A stretch of DNA of 55,467 bases, taken from NCBI GenBank assembly GCA_018697035.1, contig JABHSE010000001.1, positions 93,653-149,119 of the forward strand, given 5' to 3'. The DNA comes from an archaeon. GTDB lineage: Archaea > Nanobdellota > Nanobdellia > Pacearchaeales > GW2011-AR1. Made by a program: the position numbers and the translations under genes. Position 1 is the stretch's first letter; every line of letters starts with the position of its first letter. Shown here piece after piece: positions 23,172-31,356 of this stretch. The notes under the pieces were generated by a model. It did no database searches. It saw nothing but the letters and a program-made list of their open reading frames with translations, and was not told the DNA's origin.

Positions 23172-23900
23172 ATGGTGAAAATTGAGTTGAACAAAAGAAG
23201 TTCTTTTTTGGTTGCGTTTGTTATAGTTTTAGTTGGTGTTGGTTTTGTTTATGCTTATACTTTGGACGGGTCGGGAATTCCTTCTATTATGGGTCATAGT
23301 TCAGGTGAGGTTGATGTGGTTATTGATGGGGTTACTATGACTTTGCAAGAAGCTATTGATTCTGGGGCTCTTGGCGGAAGTGAAGGCGGATGCCCAGAGG
23401 GTTACTCTTGGGATTATGTTGGGAGTGAGGCAAAGTGTATTACTAGTGATCCTTGGACTGCCAGCTGTGTTTGCTCTAGTACATATATGTATGCTGATGT
23501 CAGTGGAAAATATGAAGATGGGGAATATTCTGTCAAGATTAATAGTGCTAATGGTTATGCGGGCGCGGCTTGTTCTACTGGTTGGGTTGATGGTTTGTAT
23601 GCTAGTTGTTATGGGGTGGCTCCCGGGGCTCCTAATTATGATGTTGCTGCTTCTGTTTCTCTTGATTCTTATAATGTCTTAGTTTCTGGAGATGCTCATG
23701 CCACTAAAGTATTTGCTCCCGAGATGGGATGTATGTGTACTGCGGATGATGATGGAGAACTGACTAGTGAGAGTTATGCTACGATTAAACCTAAGGTTTG
23801 TGAAAATGGGATGTCAAAGACAACTCAAGGCTGTGGTGGTTGTTGTGATTGTCTTTGTGTGAATAATGATTGGTCATGTGGTGTTTGTGGCGGAGTTTAA
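23172..23900 (+). CDS. exported Cys-rich surface protein, family with 25542 gene
   Basis: The protein of about 242 residues starts MVKIELNKRSSFLVAFVIVL and continues VGVGFVYAYT, a signal or anchor helix, followed by SGIPSIMGHSSGEV. The same N-terminal pattern, with SG.P..MGHS, recurs in the protein encoded at 25542. The rest is rich in Gly, Ser and Cys and ends with GGCCDCLCVNNDWSCGVCGG. It is probably displayed at the cell surface with disulfides or bound metal. A TTTATAAAG box lies about 25 bases upstream. The specific function is unknown. Confidence 0.75.
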   Translation: MVKIELNKRSSFLVAFVIVLVGVGFVYAYTLDGSGIPSIMGHSSGEVDVVIDGVTMTLQEAIDSGALGGSEGGCPEGYSWDYVGSEAKCITSDPWTASCVCSSTYMYADVSGKYEDGEYSVKINSANGYAGAACSTGWVDGLYASCYGVAPGAPNYDVAASVSLDSYNVLVSGDAHATKVFAPEMGCMCTADDDGELTSESYATIKPKVCENGMSKTTQGCGGCCDCLCVNNDWSCGVCGGV

Positions 23901-23925
23901 TTATTAAAAGAAGCTCTTAGAGTTT

Positions 23926-24756
23926 TTATTTGATTTTAAATTGCACTTGCCATCTAAAAGAATAAGGACCGATGTCTCCGGCTTTTCTAATTTTTATTTT
24001 TCCTATTTTTTTCTTCGTGTTTTTCTTGATTTCTTCTAGAACTTCTTGTTTCGTTCCGAAGCCGTGGTAGAAGATTGTTGTTCCGGATTTTGAAAGTTTT
24101 AGGGCGGATTTTAGAAAGGTGTTGGACAAATTCGGACGTGGCATTAGGATTATGTCGAATTTGTCAGTTTGGAGTTTGGAGTTTGGAGTTTGGAGTTTAG
24201 ACTTGTTTAGCTTTGTTATTAGTTTTGAGAGTTTATTGGCGTCGCCTGGGATTAAGGTTATATGTTTGTCTAGTTTGTTTAATACTACATTTTCTTTTGC
24301 TGAATAATTGGCTTCTTTGTTAAGTTCGTTTGAGTAGATGTGGAATTGTTTTTTTGATTGCTTTAATTTTTTTGCTATTGTTATTGGGTAGGGTCCTATT
24401 CCTGCGAACATGACTAATATGTTAGAATTTGGTTTTGCTAGTTTGGTCACCTCTTCTGCTATTACCTTTCTTTCGTTTGAGAGTCTTGGGGAGAAGTAGG
24501 ATTTGTTTATGTCGAATTTGAAGATGCAGTTGTTTTCTTTGTAGGTTGCTATATATGTTTTCTCTCCTGCTAGATGTTTCGTTGTTGGGATTCTTAATTC
24601 TCCTGATATCTTGCCGGTTTTTTCTAGGACTGTTGTTATATGTTTGTGGGTTTTTAGGAATTTTCTTGCTTTTAACTTTTTTATTATCCAGAGGGTTGTT
24701 TTTGGGAATTTTAGGATTGCTATGTTGCCGACTATATCTTGGGGTATTTTTTTCAT
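23926..24756 (-). CDS. Trm5/TYW2-type tRNA methyltransferase or transferase
   Basis: The 276-residue protein has FDINKSYFSPRLSNER and then ILVMFAGIGPYPITIAKK, the class I SAM-binding motif of the Trm5 (Met-10+) family, and LMPRPNLSN in place of the usual catalytic N/DPP motif. Archaeal Trm5 makes m1G at position 37 of tRNA; relatives (Taw2/TYW2) transfer the aminocarboxypropyl group in wyosine synthesis. Which reaction applies cannot be told here. A CTTATAAC box lies about 25 bases before the ATG. The stretch around residues 186-197 (SKLQTPNSKLQT) comes from a heptamer DNA repeat that seems to have been inserted in frame. Confidence 0.85.
   Translation of the reverse strand: MKKIPQDIVGNIAILKFPKTTLWIIKKLKARKFLKTHKHITTVLEKTGKISGELRIPTTKHLAGEKTYIATYKENNCIFKFDINKSYFSPRLSNERKVIAEEVTKLAKPNSNILVMFAGIGPYPITIAKKLKQSKKQFHIYSNELNKEANYSAKENVVLNKLDKHITLIPGDANKLSKLITKLNKSKLQTPNSKLQTDKFDIILMPRPNLSNTFLKSALKLSKSGTTIFYHGFGTKQEVLEEIKKNTKKKIGKIKIRKAGDIGPYSFRWQVQFKIK
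24166..24200 (-). repeat. heptamer tandem repeat inside the Trm5-like gene
   Basis: Five units of AGTTTGG stand head to tail on the plus strand, within the coding region of the methyltransferase gene. Because 7 is not a multiple of 3, three units encode seven residues and the reading frame is kept only for certain copy numbers. Confidence 0.85.
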
Positions 24757-24864
24757 AAGTGTATTAGGGGTTTTGATGTTATAAGGTTTATTGGTTGTGT
24801 GTGATATTACTATAAAATGACACTAAAGCAGAAGTTTTATAAAGTGTTTATCGTTTGATTTTTT

Positions 24865-25497
24865 ATGAAGATAGAGCGAAGTTTGATTTTGGTTATTGGA
24901 GTTTTTTTGGCTGTTGGTTTGTTTAGTGGGATTGGAGCTAGTGCTACTAGTGAGGATATTGTGACTTTTGTGATTACCCCTTTTAACGAATCTGGGAATA
25001 GGACTTTTGGTGGGTATGTTGAGGATTTGGAGGTTGAGGATTTGACTGAAGATAGTATAGAGTGGGTTTGGGAAAATAGTGATGATGATGGTTTTTCTTA
25101 TAATTTGGTTTTCTTTGATAGGCTTTTGGTTATTAATGGGACTGATGAATTTTTTGAGGCGGAGGATTTGAATGATGATGAGTGTTATGAGATTATAATT
25201 ATTAGTGTTGATGTTTATGGTAGTGAGGGTCCGATGGTTAGTGATGTTGCTTGTACTCTTGAAGAGGAGGAAGTTAGGAAAAGTAGCGGGAAGAAGAGTG
25301 GTGTGAGCGATGACGATATTCCAAATTTTTTTGTTGGGGATAGTGATGGGGTTGGTGTTGAGAATGCGGTTATTAGTTTGGTGAGTTCACCTTCTTCTGA
25401 GAAAGAGAGTTTCGATTGGTTTGTTTTGATTTGGATGGTTCTTGGTTTTTTTAGTTTTGTTATGCTGATTTCTATTGCTGTTTTACTAATTAGATGA
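24865..25497 (+). CDS. surface protein with signal and C-terminal membrane anchor
   Basis: The 210-residue protein starts MKIERSLILVIGVFLAVGLF and continues SGIGASA, a cleavable signal-like segment, and ends in a hydrophobic helix followed by a short charged tail (ISIAVLLIR). The outer part is very acidic and beta-rich (SIEWVWENSDDDGFSYNLVF, NDDECYEIIIISVDVYG), like a fibronectin type III fold. A TTTTATAAAG box (24835-24844) ends 21 bases before the ATG. It diverges from the Trm5-like gene. It is probably an S-layer-associated or adhesion protein; no closer assignment is possible. Confidence 0.7.
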   Translation: MKIERSLILVIGVFLAVGLFSGIGASATSEDIVTFVITPFNESGNRTFGGYVEDLEVEDLTEDSIEWVWENSDDDGFSYNLVFFDRLLVINGTDEFFEAEDLNDDECYEIIIISVDVYGSEGPMVSDVACTLEEEEVRKSSGKKSGVSDDDIPNFFVGDSDGVGVENAVISLVSSPSSEKESFDWFVLIWMVLGFFSFVMLISIAVLLIR

Positions 25498-25541
25498 TTA
25501 ATCTAAATATTTATAAATAGGTTATTGTTGGGATAAGTAGT

Positions 25542-26108
25542 ATGGTGAAGATAGAGGTTGGAAAGAGTGATTCTTTTTGGATTGCGTTTGTTATTGTTTT
25601 GGTTGGGGTTGGTTTTGTTTATGCTTATACTGTCGATGAAAGTGGAGATCCTGCTGTTATGGGGCATAGTGCTGATGAATTAGAGGTTAGTGATGTTTTT
25701 TGCACAAAGATAACTGGTCATGCTTGTGGGTATGATGATAATGGAACTGGCATGGGAGAATTGGATTTATTGAATGGGCTTCATTCTAGTGAGCAATGTG
25801 TGGCCCTTGGTGGAGTTGTGGAGAGTGTTGATGAGGGGGATATTTGTAGGATGCCTCTTGGTTGTCCTGGTGGATGGTTGCCACATAATGATTGGACGAC
25901 TACAGAATCGAAAACTTTTTATGAAGCTTGTCCTTTTTGTATTGTGTTTCGTGATGATATGTGTCAAACTGGTTGGCAAAGTCTTCATGGAACTTGTAGT
26001 GTGACTGGTCATAATTGGGGAGATGAAGAAGTCGAGATATGTACTCCTGGGTCTGTTCATTGTGTTGGGGTATTTAGTGCTCCAGTGCTTGAGAGAGGAT
26101 GTTATTAG
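25542..26108 (+). CDS. exported Cys-rich surface protein, paralogue of the 23172 gene
   Basis: The 188-residue protein begins MVKIEVGKSDSFWIAFVIVL then VGVGFVYAYTVDESG and MGHSADEL, matching the first 50 residues of the protein at 23172. The rest differs and has many cysteines (FCTKITGHACGYDDNG, CPFCIVFRDDMCQTG). Even the promoter region is similar (TTTATAAATAGGTTATTG here, TTTATAAAGAGGTTATTA there), so the two arose by duplication of promoter plus export segment with different bodies. Function is unknown. Confidence 0.72.
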   Translation: MVKIEVGKSDSFWIAFVIVLVGVGFVYAYTVDESGDPAVMGHSADELEVSDVFCTKITGHACGYDDNGTGMGELDLLNGLHSSEQCVALGGVVESVDEGDICRMPLGCPGGWLPHNDWTTTESKTFYEACPFCIVFRDDMCQTGWQSLHGTCSVTGHNWGDEEVEICTPGSVHCVGVFSAPVLERGCY

Positions 26109-26173
26109 GATAGGATAATTTTTATTAACAGTGATTCCAAAGATATAAAAAGAGTTTTGAGTTTTTGTTCTAG

Positions 26174-26749
26174 ATGGTTAGTATTAAAGGAAGTGAGACT
26201 GAAAAGAATTTATTGAAGGCATTTGCTGGAGAGAGTCAGGCTAGATCTCGTTATGTATTTTTTTCTAGTGTTGCTAGAAAAGAGGGTTATGAGCAGATTG
26301 CGGAAATTTTTCAAGAGAGTGCTGATAACGAGAAAGAGCATGCAGAGATTTTTTTTAAGTATTTAGAAGGCGGAGATGTTGAGATTCAAGCTAGTTATCC
26401 TGCTGGTAAAATTGGGACGACTGAAGAGAATTTGTTGGCTTCTGCTGAGGGGGAGAAGGCAGAGTGGGGGGAGATTTATCCTGAGTTTGAGAGGACTGCG
26501 AGAGAGGAAGGGTTTGAGGATGTTGCTGATTCGTTTCATGAGATTGCTGAAGTCGAGGAATATCACGAGAGGCGGTATCGGAAGTTGTTGGAGAATATTG
26601 AAGAGGGGAAAGTGTTTAAGAGTGATGAGGTTGTGAAGTGGAAGTGTAGGAATTGTGGTTATGTTCATGAGGGGAATGAAGCGCCTGAGGTTTGTCCGGC
26701 TTGCTTGCATTCGCAGGCTTATTATGAGATTTGGGTTGAGAATTATTAG
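26174..26749 (+). CDS. rbr: rubrerythrin
   Basis: The 191-residue protein has the ferritin-like diiron domain, with ESQARSRY, ADNEKEHAE and VEEYHERRY supplying the Glu and His ligands. A C-terminal rubredoxin-type site follows: CRNCG at about residue 156 and CPAC at about 177. It reduces hydrogen peroxide in anaerobes. Length and order match classic rubrerythrin. A GATATAAAAAG box ends about 22 bases before the ATG. Two genes downstream lies superoxide reductase, so the three genes form an oxygen-defence unit of an anaerobe. Confidence 0.96.
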   Translation: MVSIKGSETEKNLLKAFAGESQARSRYVFFSSVARKEGYEQIAEIFQESADNEKEHAEIFFKYLEGGDVEIQASYPAGKIGTTEENLLASAEGEKAEWGEIYPEFERTAREEGFEDVADSFHEIAEVEEYHERRYRKLLENIEEGKVFKSDEVVKWKCRNCGYVHEGNEAPEVCPACLHSQAYYEIWVENY

Positions 26750-26790
26750 TTGTTAGAAGATTTTAAATAGCTTAAATTATTAGTGTTATT

Positions 26791-27090
26791 ATGGTTAAGA
26801 AGGGTGCTAGGAAAAAGGGTGTTAAGTTTTCTCACCGCTCGGTGCACCCCAAATTGCGGAGTAAGGGGGCGTGGTTTAGAAAGAAGAGAAAGGATAATGA
26901 TTGGGGATTTATTCCGATTAATTGGAAAGGTTGGGTTGCGATGATTTTGCTTGTTGGTTTGAATGTTTTTGCGGCGAATTATTTTAGATTGTATGAGTTA
27001 GTGTTAGATAGTTATTTGAAAATGGGGGTCGTTTTTCTTTTGTCGATTTTTATTTTTATTGAGATTGCGAAGAAGAAGACTAGGGCTTGA
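26791..27090 (+). CDS. small membrane protein between rubrerythrin and superoxide reductase
   Basis: The 99-residue protein has a strongly basic N-terminal third (MVKKGARKKGVKFSHRS, KKRKDNDWG) and two hydrophobic segments (WVAMILLVGLNVFAANYF and VVFLLSIFIFIEIA), ending in KKKTRA. Both ends are likely cytoplasmic. Its stop overlaps the superoxide reductase start (TGATG), so expression is coupled with that gene. No family is recognised. It may act in membrane protection or simply share the operon. Confidence 0.7.
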   Translation: MVKKGARKKGVKFSHRSVHPKLRSKGAWFRKKRKDNDWGFIPINWKGWVAMILLVGLNVFAANYFRLYELVLDSYLKMGVVFLLSIFIFIEIAKKKTRA

Positions 27091-27452
27091 TGACTACGCG
27101 AGGACAGATTTGGAAGTGTAATGTTTGTGGGAATGTTGTTGAAGTTTTGCATGAGGGTGCGGATGCTTTGGTTTGTTGTGGGGAGGCTATGGTTTTGATG
27201 AGGGGGAATTCTATGGATGCCGATATTGAGAAGCATGTACCTGTTGTTAATGGGAAGAAGGTTAGTGTTGGGAGTGTTTTACATCCGATGGAGAGTGGGC
27301 ATTATATTGAGTGGGTTGAAGCGAGTAGTGATTCTGGAATGGCGCCGTGTAAAAAGTTTTTGAAACCGGGGGATAAGCCGGAAATTGAATTTCCTTTTGT
27401 TATTAAGCGAGCAAGGGCTTATTGTAATTTGCATGGACTTTGGAAGAGTTAA
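27090..27452 (+). CDS. superoxide reductase (desulfoferrodoxin)
   Basis: The 120-residue protein has an N-terminal desulforedoxin-like site (CNVCG then VCCGE) and the neelaredoxin core EKHVPVV, SVLHPMESGHYIEWVE and RAYCNLHGLW. Its His residues and Cys form the square-pyramidal Fe(His)4Cys site that reduces superoxide to peroxide. The expected Lys after EKH is replaced by the local context but Glu and His remain. The start ATG shares a base with the upstream stop. With rubrerythrin it would handle superoxide and the peroxide it yields. Confidence 0.95.
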   Translation: MTTRGQIWKCNVCGNVVEVLHEGADALVCCGEAMVLMRGNSMDADIEKHVPVVNGKKVSVGSVLHPMESGHYIEWVEASSDSGMAPCKKFLKPGDKPEIEFPFVIKRARAYCNLHGLWKS

Positions 27453-27462
27453 TAGATTGGGA

Positions 27463-28776
27463 TTAATTGTGTATAGTTTTTTGTAGTATTTTTATTGCTG
27501 TGTCTACGTCTTCTTTGGAGAAAGTTAGGGCTGGTCTGAATCTTATGGATTTTTCTCCGCAGGTTAGCATTGCGAGATTGTTGTCCCATGTTTTTTGCCA
27601 GAGTTCGTTTCTTGCTTGGGGATTTTTTGCGTCGAAGGCTATGAACGTTCCCTGTCCTCTGATGTTGGTTATTTTGTCGTTATCCGAGATTTTGTTGTTT
27701 AGTTCTTGGAGGAAGTATTCTCCGACTGTCTTTGCGTTTTCTATTAGATTATCTTCATGAATTATTTCTAAATATCTTGCTCCTCGAACTAAGTCTACTA
27801 GGTTTCCGCCCCATGTTGAGTTTATCCGTGATGATTTTTTGAAGACGTTGTTTTCTATTTGATCTAGCTTTGGTCCTCCCATTATTCCGCAGACCTGGGC
27901 TTTCTTTCCGAAGGCTAGTAGATCTGGTTTTACTTTGTGGTATTGATGTGCCCACATTTTTCCTGTGGTTCCCATCCCTGTTTGTATTTCGTCTACCATT
28001 AGTAGCATTTCATTTTCGTTGCAGACCTGTTCTAGAGATTGGATGAATTCTGGTCTGAAGTGGTTGTCTCCTCCCTCTCCTTGTATCGGTTCTATTATTA
28101 TTCCGGCTATGTCATCCTTGTTTGTTTTTAGTGATTGATGAATTTCTTCTAATGATTTTTCTTCTTGTTTTTTTACATTGGTTATTACTGCGTTGTTTAT
28201 TGGGAAGTTTAGCTTTGGGTTGTTGATTCTTGGCCAGTCGAATTTTGGGAAGTATTGGGTTTTGATTGGGTCGGTGTTTGTGAGGGACATTGTGTATCCT
28301 GACCTTCCGTGGAATGCTTGTTTGAGGTGCATTATTTGGTGGCCTTTTTCTGTATTGTATCCTTTTTGGAAATTTTTTTGTACCTTCCAATCTATTGCTG
28401 CCTTGCAACAATTTTCTACTGCTAGAGCTCCTCCAGCTACGAAGAATAGGTGGTTCATGTATTCTGGTTTTGCTAATCTTGCGAAGGTGTCTACTGATTG
28501 TGCTAATTCTTTTGAGTAGATGTCGGAGTTTGCTGGGTTTGATAGTGCGGCGGTCATTAGTTTTTTTTGGAATGTTGGATCTGCCATTTTTGGGTGGTTA
28601 TGTCCTATTGGTAGTGAGGCGAAGTAGGTGTAGCAGTCTAGAGTTTTCTTTCCGGTTATTGCATCTATTATATAACTTCCTTGACTTTTTTCTAGATCGA
28701 TTACTTTATGGAAGCCGTCTACTAGAATTGATTTCTCTAGAGTGCTGATGACGTTTTGTGGTTGTATGCTTTTCAT
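27463..28776 (-). CDS. lat: L-lysine 6-aminotransferase
   Basis: The 437-residue protein is a class III PLP-dependent aminotransferase. VAGGALAVENCCKAAIDWK, EPIQGEGGDNHFRPEFI, DEIQTGMGTTGK and AFGKKAQVCGIMGG carry the PLP site, including the Lys that forms the Schiff base, and RINSTWGGNLVDLVRGARYLEII is diagnostic of lysine 6-aminotransferases. It would convert lysine and 2-oxoglutarate to aminoadipate semialdehyde and glutamate. No other lysine genes lie nearby. The gene converges with the superoxide reductase gene and its 5' end faces the surface genes. Family is firm; exact substrate was not tested. Confidence 0.9.
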   Translation of the reverse strand: MKSIQPQNVISTLEKSILVDGFHKVIDLEKSQGSYIIDAITGKKTLDCYTYFASLPIGHNHPKMADPTFQKKLMTAALSNPANSDIYSKELAQSVDTFARLAKPEYMNHLFFVAGGALAVENCCKAAIDWKVQKNFQKGYNTEKGHQIMHLKQAFHGRSGYTMSLTNTDPIKTQYFPKFDWPRINNPKLNFPINNAVITNVKKQEEKSLEEIHQSLKTNKDDIAGIIIEPIQGEGGDNHFRPEFIQSLEQVCNENEMLLMVDEIQTGMGTTGKMWAHQYHKVKPDLLAFGKKAQVCGIMGGPKLDQIENNVFKKSSRINSTWGGNLVDLVRGARYLEIIHEDNLIENAKTVGEYFLQELNNKISDNDKITNIRGQGTFIAFDAKNPQARNELWQKTWDNNLAMLTCGEKSIRFRPALTFSKEDVDTAIKILQKTIHN

Positions 28777-28872
28777 CTTGTTTGGTTTGGGCTTGATATT
28801 TTTAAGGATTTGTGGGGTGGGGTTTTTCAGCTGGAATTGGAACTTGCTGATTCTAGAAAGAGTGTGGAGGAG

Positions 28873-29013
28873 ATGAATGTTGGTCTTGGTCTTGGTGCTG
28901 TTGCTGCCACTGGCAATGCTGGTTCTTGGGTGTGGGTATTAGTGTTTTTGATTGCGATAGGCGGATTTGTTGTTTTCGTGAGAATGAAAAAGAAAGGCAA
29001 GAGGATTAAGTAA
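28873..29013 (+). CDS. short ORF with surface-anchor sequence, possible gene remnant
   Basis: From ATG 28873 the frame encodes MNVGLGLGAVAATGNAGSW, a hydrophobic helix and the basic tail KKKGKRIK. This is nearly the same as the C-terminal anchor of the protein at 29080 (GAGLGAV, SWV, IGG, RRR). The frame is open upstream to 28756 but there it runs into the divergent lysine aminotransferase gene. A GGAGGAG stands right before the ATG. It could be a real 46-residue membrane peptide or the tail of a deleted surface gene. Confidence 0.4.
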   Translation: MNVGLGLGAVAATGNAGSWVWVLVFLIAIGGFVVFVRMKKKGKRIK

Positions 29014-29079
29014 TTTTTTAGAAGTATATATTTTGAAATTTATGCTAGGTTTTATAAATAATGAGATATATATTATTTT

Positions 29080-29736
29080 ATGAGAGCCGAGAGTTCTGAC
29101 GGTAGAAGTTTGAGAGTTTTTTTAGCTTTAGTTTATTCGGTATTTTTGTTTAGTGCTGTTTTGGCTTTAGACTCAGATAAAGATGGTTTTCATACTGATT
29201 CTTCCGATGAAGATTTGAGGGATTGTGATGACTATGATTTATTGATAAATCCCAACGCTGTTGAGGTTTTTGATGGTGTAGATAATAATTGTGATGGTGA
29301 GGTTGATGAGGGAAAGACTGCATATTATCTCGATTCTGATATGGATGGTTATGGGAATGAGCGAGTTAGTGTTTTCGAGTGTTTTGTTTTTGAAAATTAT
29401 ACGGAAACCTTAGGGGATTGTGACGATACGGATTTTTCTATAAATCCTAGTATTGATGAGGTTTGTGATAATGGTATTGATGAGGATTGTGACGGGCGTG
29501 ACTTGGTTTGTGGGGAGGAAGTTGTTGATACAAATATTGAGGACGGATTTGAAGCCGTTATTTTTAGTGAAGAAGTTGATATCGGTGCTGGTCTTGGTGC
29601 TGTTGTGGGAGATGGAGAGTCTAATTCTTGGGTATTAATGCTGGTTGCTTTAATTGTGATTGGTGGTCTTGTTATCTTTGTGATAATAAGAAGAAGAGAA
29701 AAGAACTCTAATGAAAGATTTATGCCTAAGAAGTAG
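29080..29736 (+). CDS. surface protein with MopE-type metal-binding repeats and anchor
   Basis: The 218-residue protein has an N-terminal signal (about residues 11-29) and two copies of the MopE-like motif. The first has DSDKDGFHTD, DCDDYD, INPNAVEVFDGVDNNCDGEVDEG; the second has DSDMDGYGNE, GDCDDTDFSINPS and DEDCDG. The C-terminal membrane helix is followed by RRREKNSNERFMPKK. The motif (Pfam PF11617) is named for copper-binding MopE and probably binds calcium or another metal. A TTTTATAAAT box ends about 21 bases before the ATG. It is likely a cell-surface protein. Confidence 0.8.
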   Translation: MRAESSDGRSLRVFLALVYSVFLFSAVLALDSDKDGFHTDSSDEDLRDCDDYDLLINPNAVEVFDGVDNNCDGEVDEGKTAYYLDSDMDGYGNERVSVFECFVFENYTETLGDCDDTDFSINPSIDEVCDNGIDEDCDGRDLVCGEEVVDTNIEDGFEAVIFSEEVDIGAGLGAVVGDGESNSWVLMLVALIVIGGLVIFVIIRRREKNSNERFMPKK

Positions 29737-29774
29737 ATAGGAAGTTAGTTAAATGTTTTTTGTAGAAATGATTT

Positions 29775-31325
29775 ATGGTTGAAGTGAAGAAGATTTCGGA
29801 TTTTGAATGGGTCCTCTCCGGACATGACTCTGGTGAGCCCGAATTCCTTGTTTCTGGAGGCATGAAAGTTCCGGGTCGGGTTTTTTCTAGTGATGAGCTT
29901 ATGAAGGGTGTTGGCGATGGGGTCCTTGAGCAGGTTAGGAATGTGGCTAAGTTGCCTGGGATTTTGAAGGGGAGTTTTGCTATGCCTGATATGCATCTTG
30001 GTTATGGGTTCTCAATCGGAGGTGTTGCGGCTTTTGATTTGGATGAAGGTGTGATTTGTCCTGGTGGTGTTGGTTATGATATTAATTGTTCGGTGAGATT
30101 ACTTAAGACTAATCTTAGGGAGAGTGATTTGAAAGGGAAGGAGAAAGAGTTGGTTCATAGTTTAGCTCGGTGTGTTCCGTCGGGTGTTGGTGTCAAGGGT
30201 TCTATTTTATTAGATGGGAAGAAGTTGGATAATGTTTTGATTGGTGGGGCTCGGTGGGCTGTTGAGAATGGTTATGGTTTTGAGCAAGACTTGAAGCATA
30301 TTGAGGATGAGGGGAGGTTGGAGGGGGCTGATGTGAAGGCGGTTAGTGCTAAGGCTAAGGGACGTGGTATGAATCAACTTGGGACGCTTGGTGCTGGGAA
30401 TCATTTCTTGGATGTGCTAATCGTCGACGAGGTTTTTGATAAGGATGTTGCTAAGGTGTTTGGATTGGAGATGGGGCAGGTTGTGATTATGATTCATTGT
30501 GGGTCTAGGGGTCTTGGTCATCAGGTTGCGACGGACTACATTCGACTTATGTCTGAATGTGGGGGTTCAGATTCTGTGAATCTAGGTGGTTCACAGTCAG
30601 AGATTGTGGGTGGTTCGAAGACTGTGTCTTTGGGTGGTTCATCGCAAAGCGCGCCTCGGCAAGTACCCTCTGTGGAGGGCAATGGGGGCTTGGTGGAGTT
30701 TGCTAAGGTTGGTTTGGCTTGTGCTCCGATTAAGAGTGATATTGGTAAGAGGTATTTTGGTGCGATGAATGCGGCTGCTAATTTTGCGTTTGCTAATAAG
30801 CAGGTTATTAGTCATTTTGTTAGAGAAGATTTGAAGCATTATTTTCCTGAGTTTGAGGCGGAAGTTGTTTACGATATATGTCATAATATTGCTAAGGTTG
30901 AAGAGCATGAGGGTAAGCGGGTATTGGTTACTAGGAAGGGGGCGACTCGGGCGTTTGGGCCGGGGCGGGTTGAAGTGCCTGAGGATTATCGTGAAGTTGG
31001 TCAACCAGTTTTGTTGCCTGGGAGCATGGGGACGTCGAGTTATGTTTTGATTGGGACTAATGAGAATAAGGCGTGGGGGAGTTGTGCACATGGGGCGGGT
31101 CGTGCTTGTAGTCGGAGTGAAGCACATGATAAGATTAGTTTTGAGGAAGCTGTTTTGGATATGGAGAAGCGTGGGGTTTTTGTTGAGGCTGGTAAAAAGA
31201 AAGGGATGATTGAGGAGTCGCCGTTTTCGTATAAGGATGTGACGGAAGTTGTAAGGGTTTGTGATGAGGTTGATTTGGGGAAGAGGGTTGCGAGGCTGAG
31301 GCCGAAGTTGGTTGTAATCGGGTAA
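29775..31325 (+). CDS. rtcB: RNA-splicing ligase RtcB
   Basis: The 516-residue protein has GGVGYDINCSVRL (metal-binding Cys), LGTLGAGNHFLDV and VIMIHCGSRGLGHQ. The late HGAGRACSRSEA has a histidine corresponding to the one that is guanylylated in RtcB. RtcB joins tRNA halves after intron removal and repairs RNA with 2',3'-cyclic phosphate ends. About 40 extra residues, rich in Gly and Ser, replace the short loop after GHQVATDYIR (about residues 262-305) and come from a 24-nt tandem repeat. It is too short for an intein and lacks intein blocks. Confidence 0.95.
   Translation: MVEVKKISDFEWVLSGHDSGEPEFLVSGGMKVPGRVFSSDELMKGVGDGVLEQVRNVAKLPGILKGSFAMPDMHLGYGFSIGGVAAFDLDEGVICPGGVGYDINCSVRLLKTNLRESDLKGKEKELVHSLARCVPSGVGVKGSILLDGKKLDNVLIGGARWAVENGYGFEQDLKHIEDEGRLEGADVKAVSAKAKGRGMNQLGTLGAGNHFLDVLIVDEVFDKDVAKVFGLEMGQVVIMIHCGSRGLGHQVATDYIRLMSECGGSDSVNLGGSQSEIVGGSKTVSLGGSSQSAPRQVPSVEGNGGLVEFAKVGLACAPIKSDIGKRYFGAMNAAANFAFANKQVISHFVREDLKHYFPEFEAEVVYDICHNIAKVEEHEGKRVLVTRKGATRAFGPGRVEVPEDYREVGQPVLLPGSMGTSSYVLIGTNENKAWGSCAHGAGRACSRSEAHDKISFEEAVLDMEKRGVFVEAGKKKGMIEESPFSYKDVTEVVRVCDEVDLGKRVARLRPKLVVIG
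30566..30637 (+). repeat. 24-nt imperfect tandem repeat inside rtcB
   Basis: Three units of 24 bases, each starting TTC and ending GTGG, follow one another at 30566, 30590 and 30614, with a partial fourth. Each encodes eight residues ending in a Gly-Gly-Ser step. AGATTC/GAATCT and CACAGTC/GACTGTG inside it can also form small hairpins. Confidence 0.8.
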
Positions 31326-31356
31326 AGTTTAAATAGTAGAATATTGTTGATAGGTA

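Noticed and set aside
28756-28872. Extended N terminus for the short anchor-like frame
   Set aside because: It begins with TTG inside the divergent lysine aminotransferase gene and has no export signal.
30563-30705. Intein in RtcB
   Set aside because: The insert is only about 40 residues and lacks the Cys/Ser start, His-Asn end and splicing blocks.
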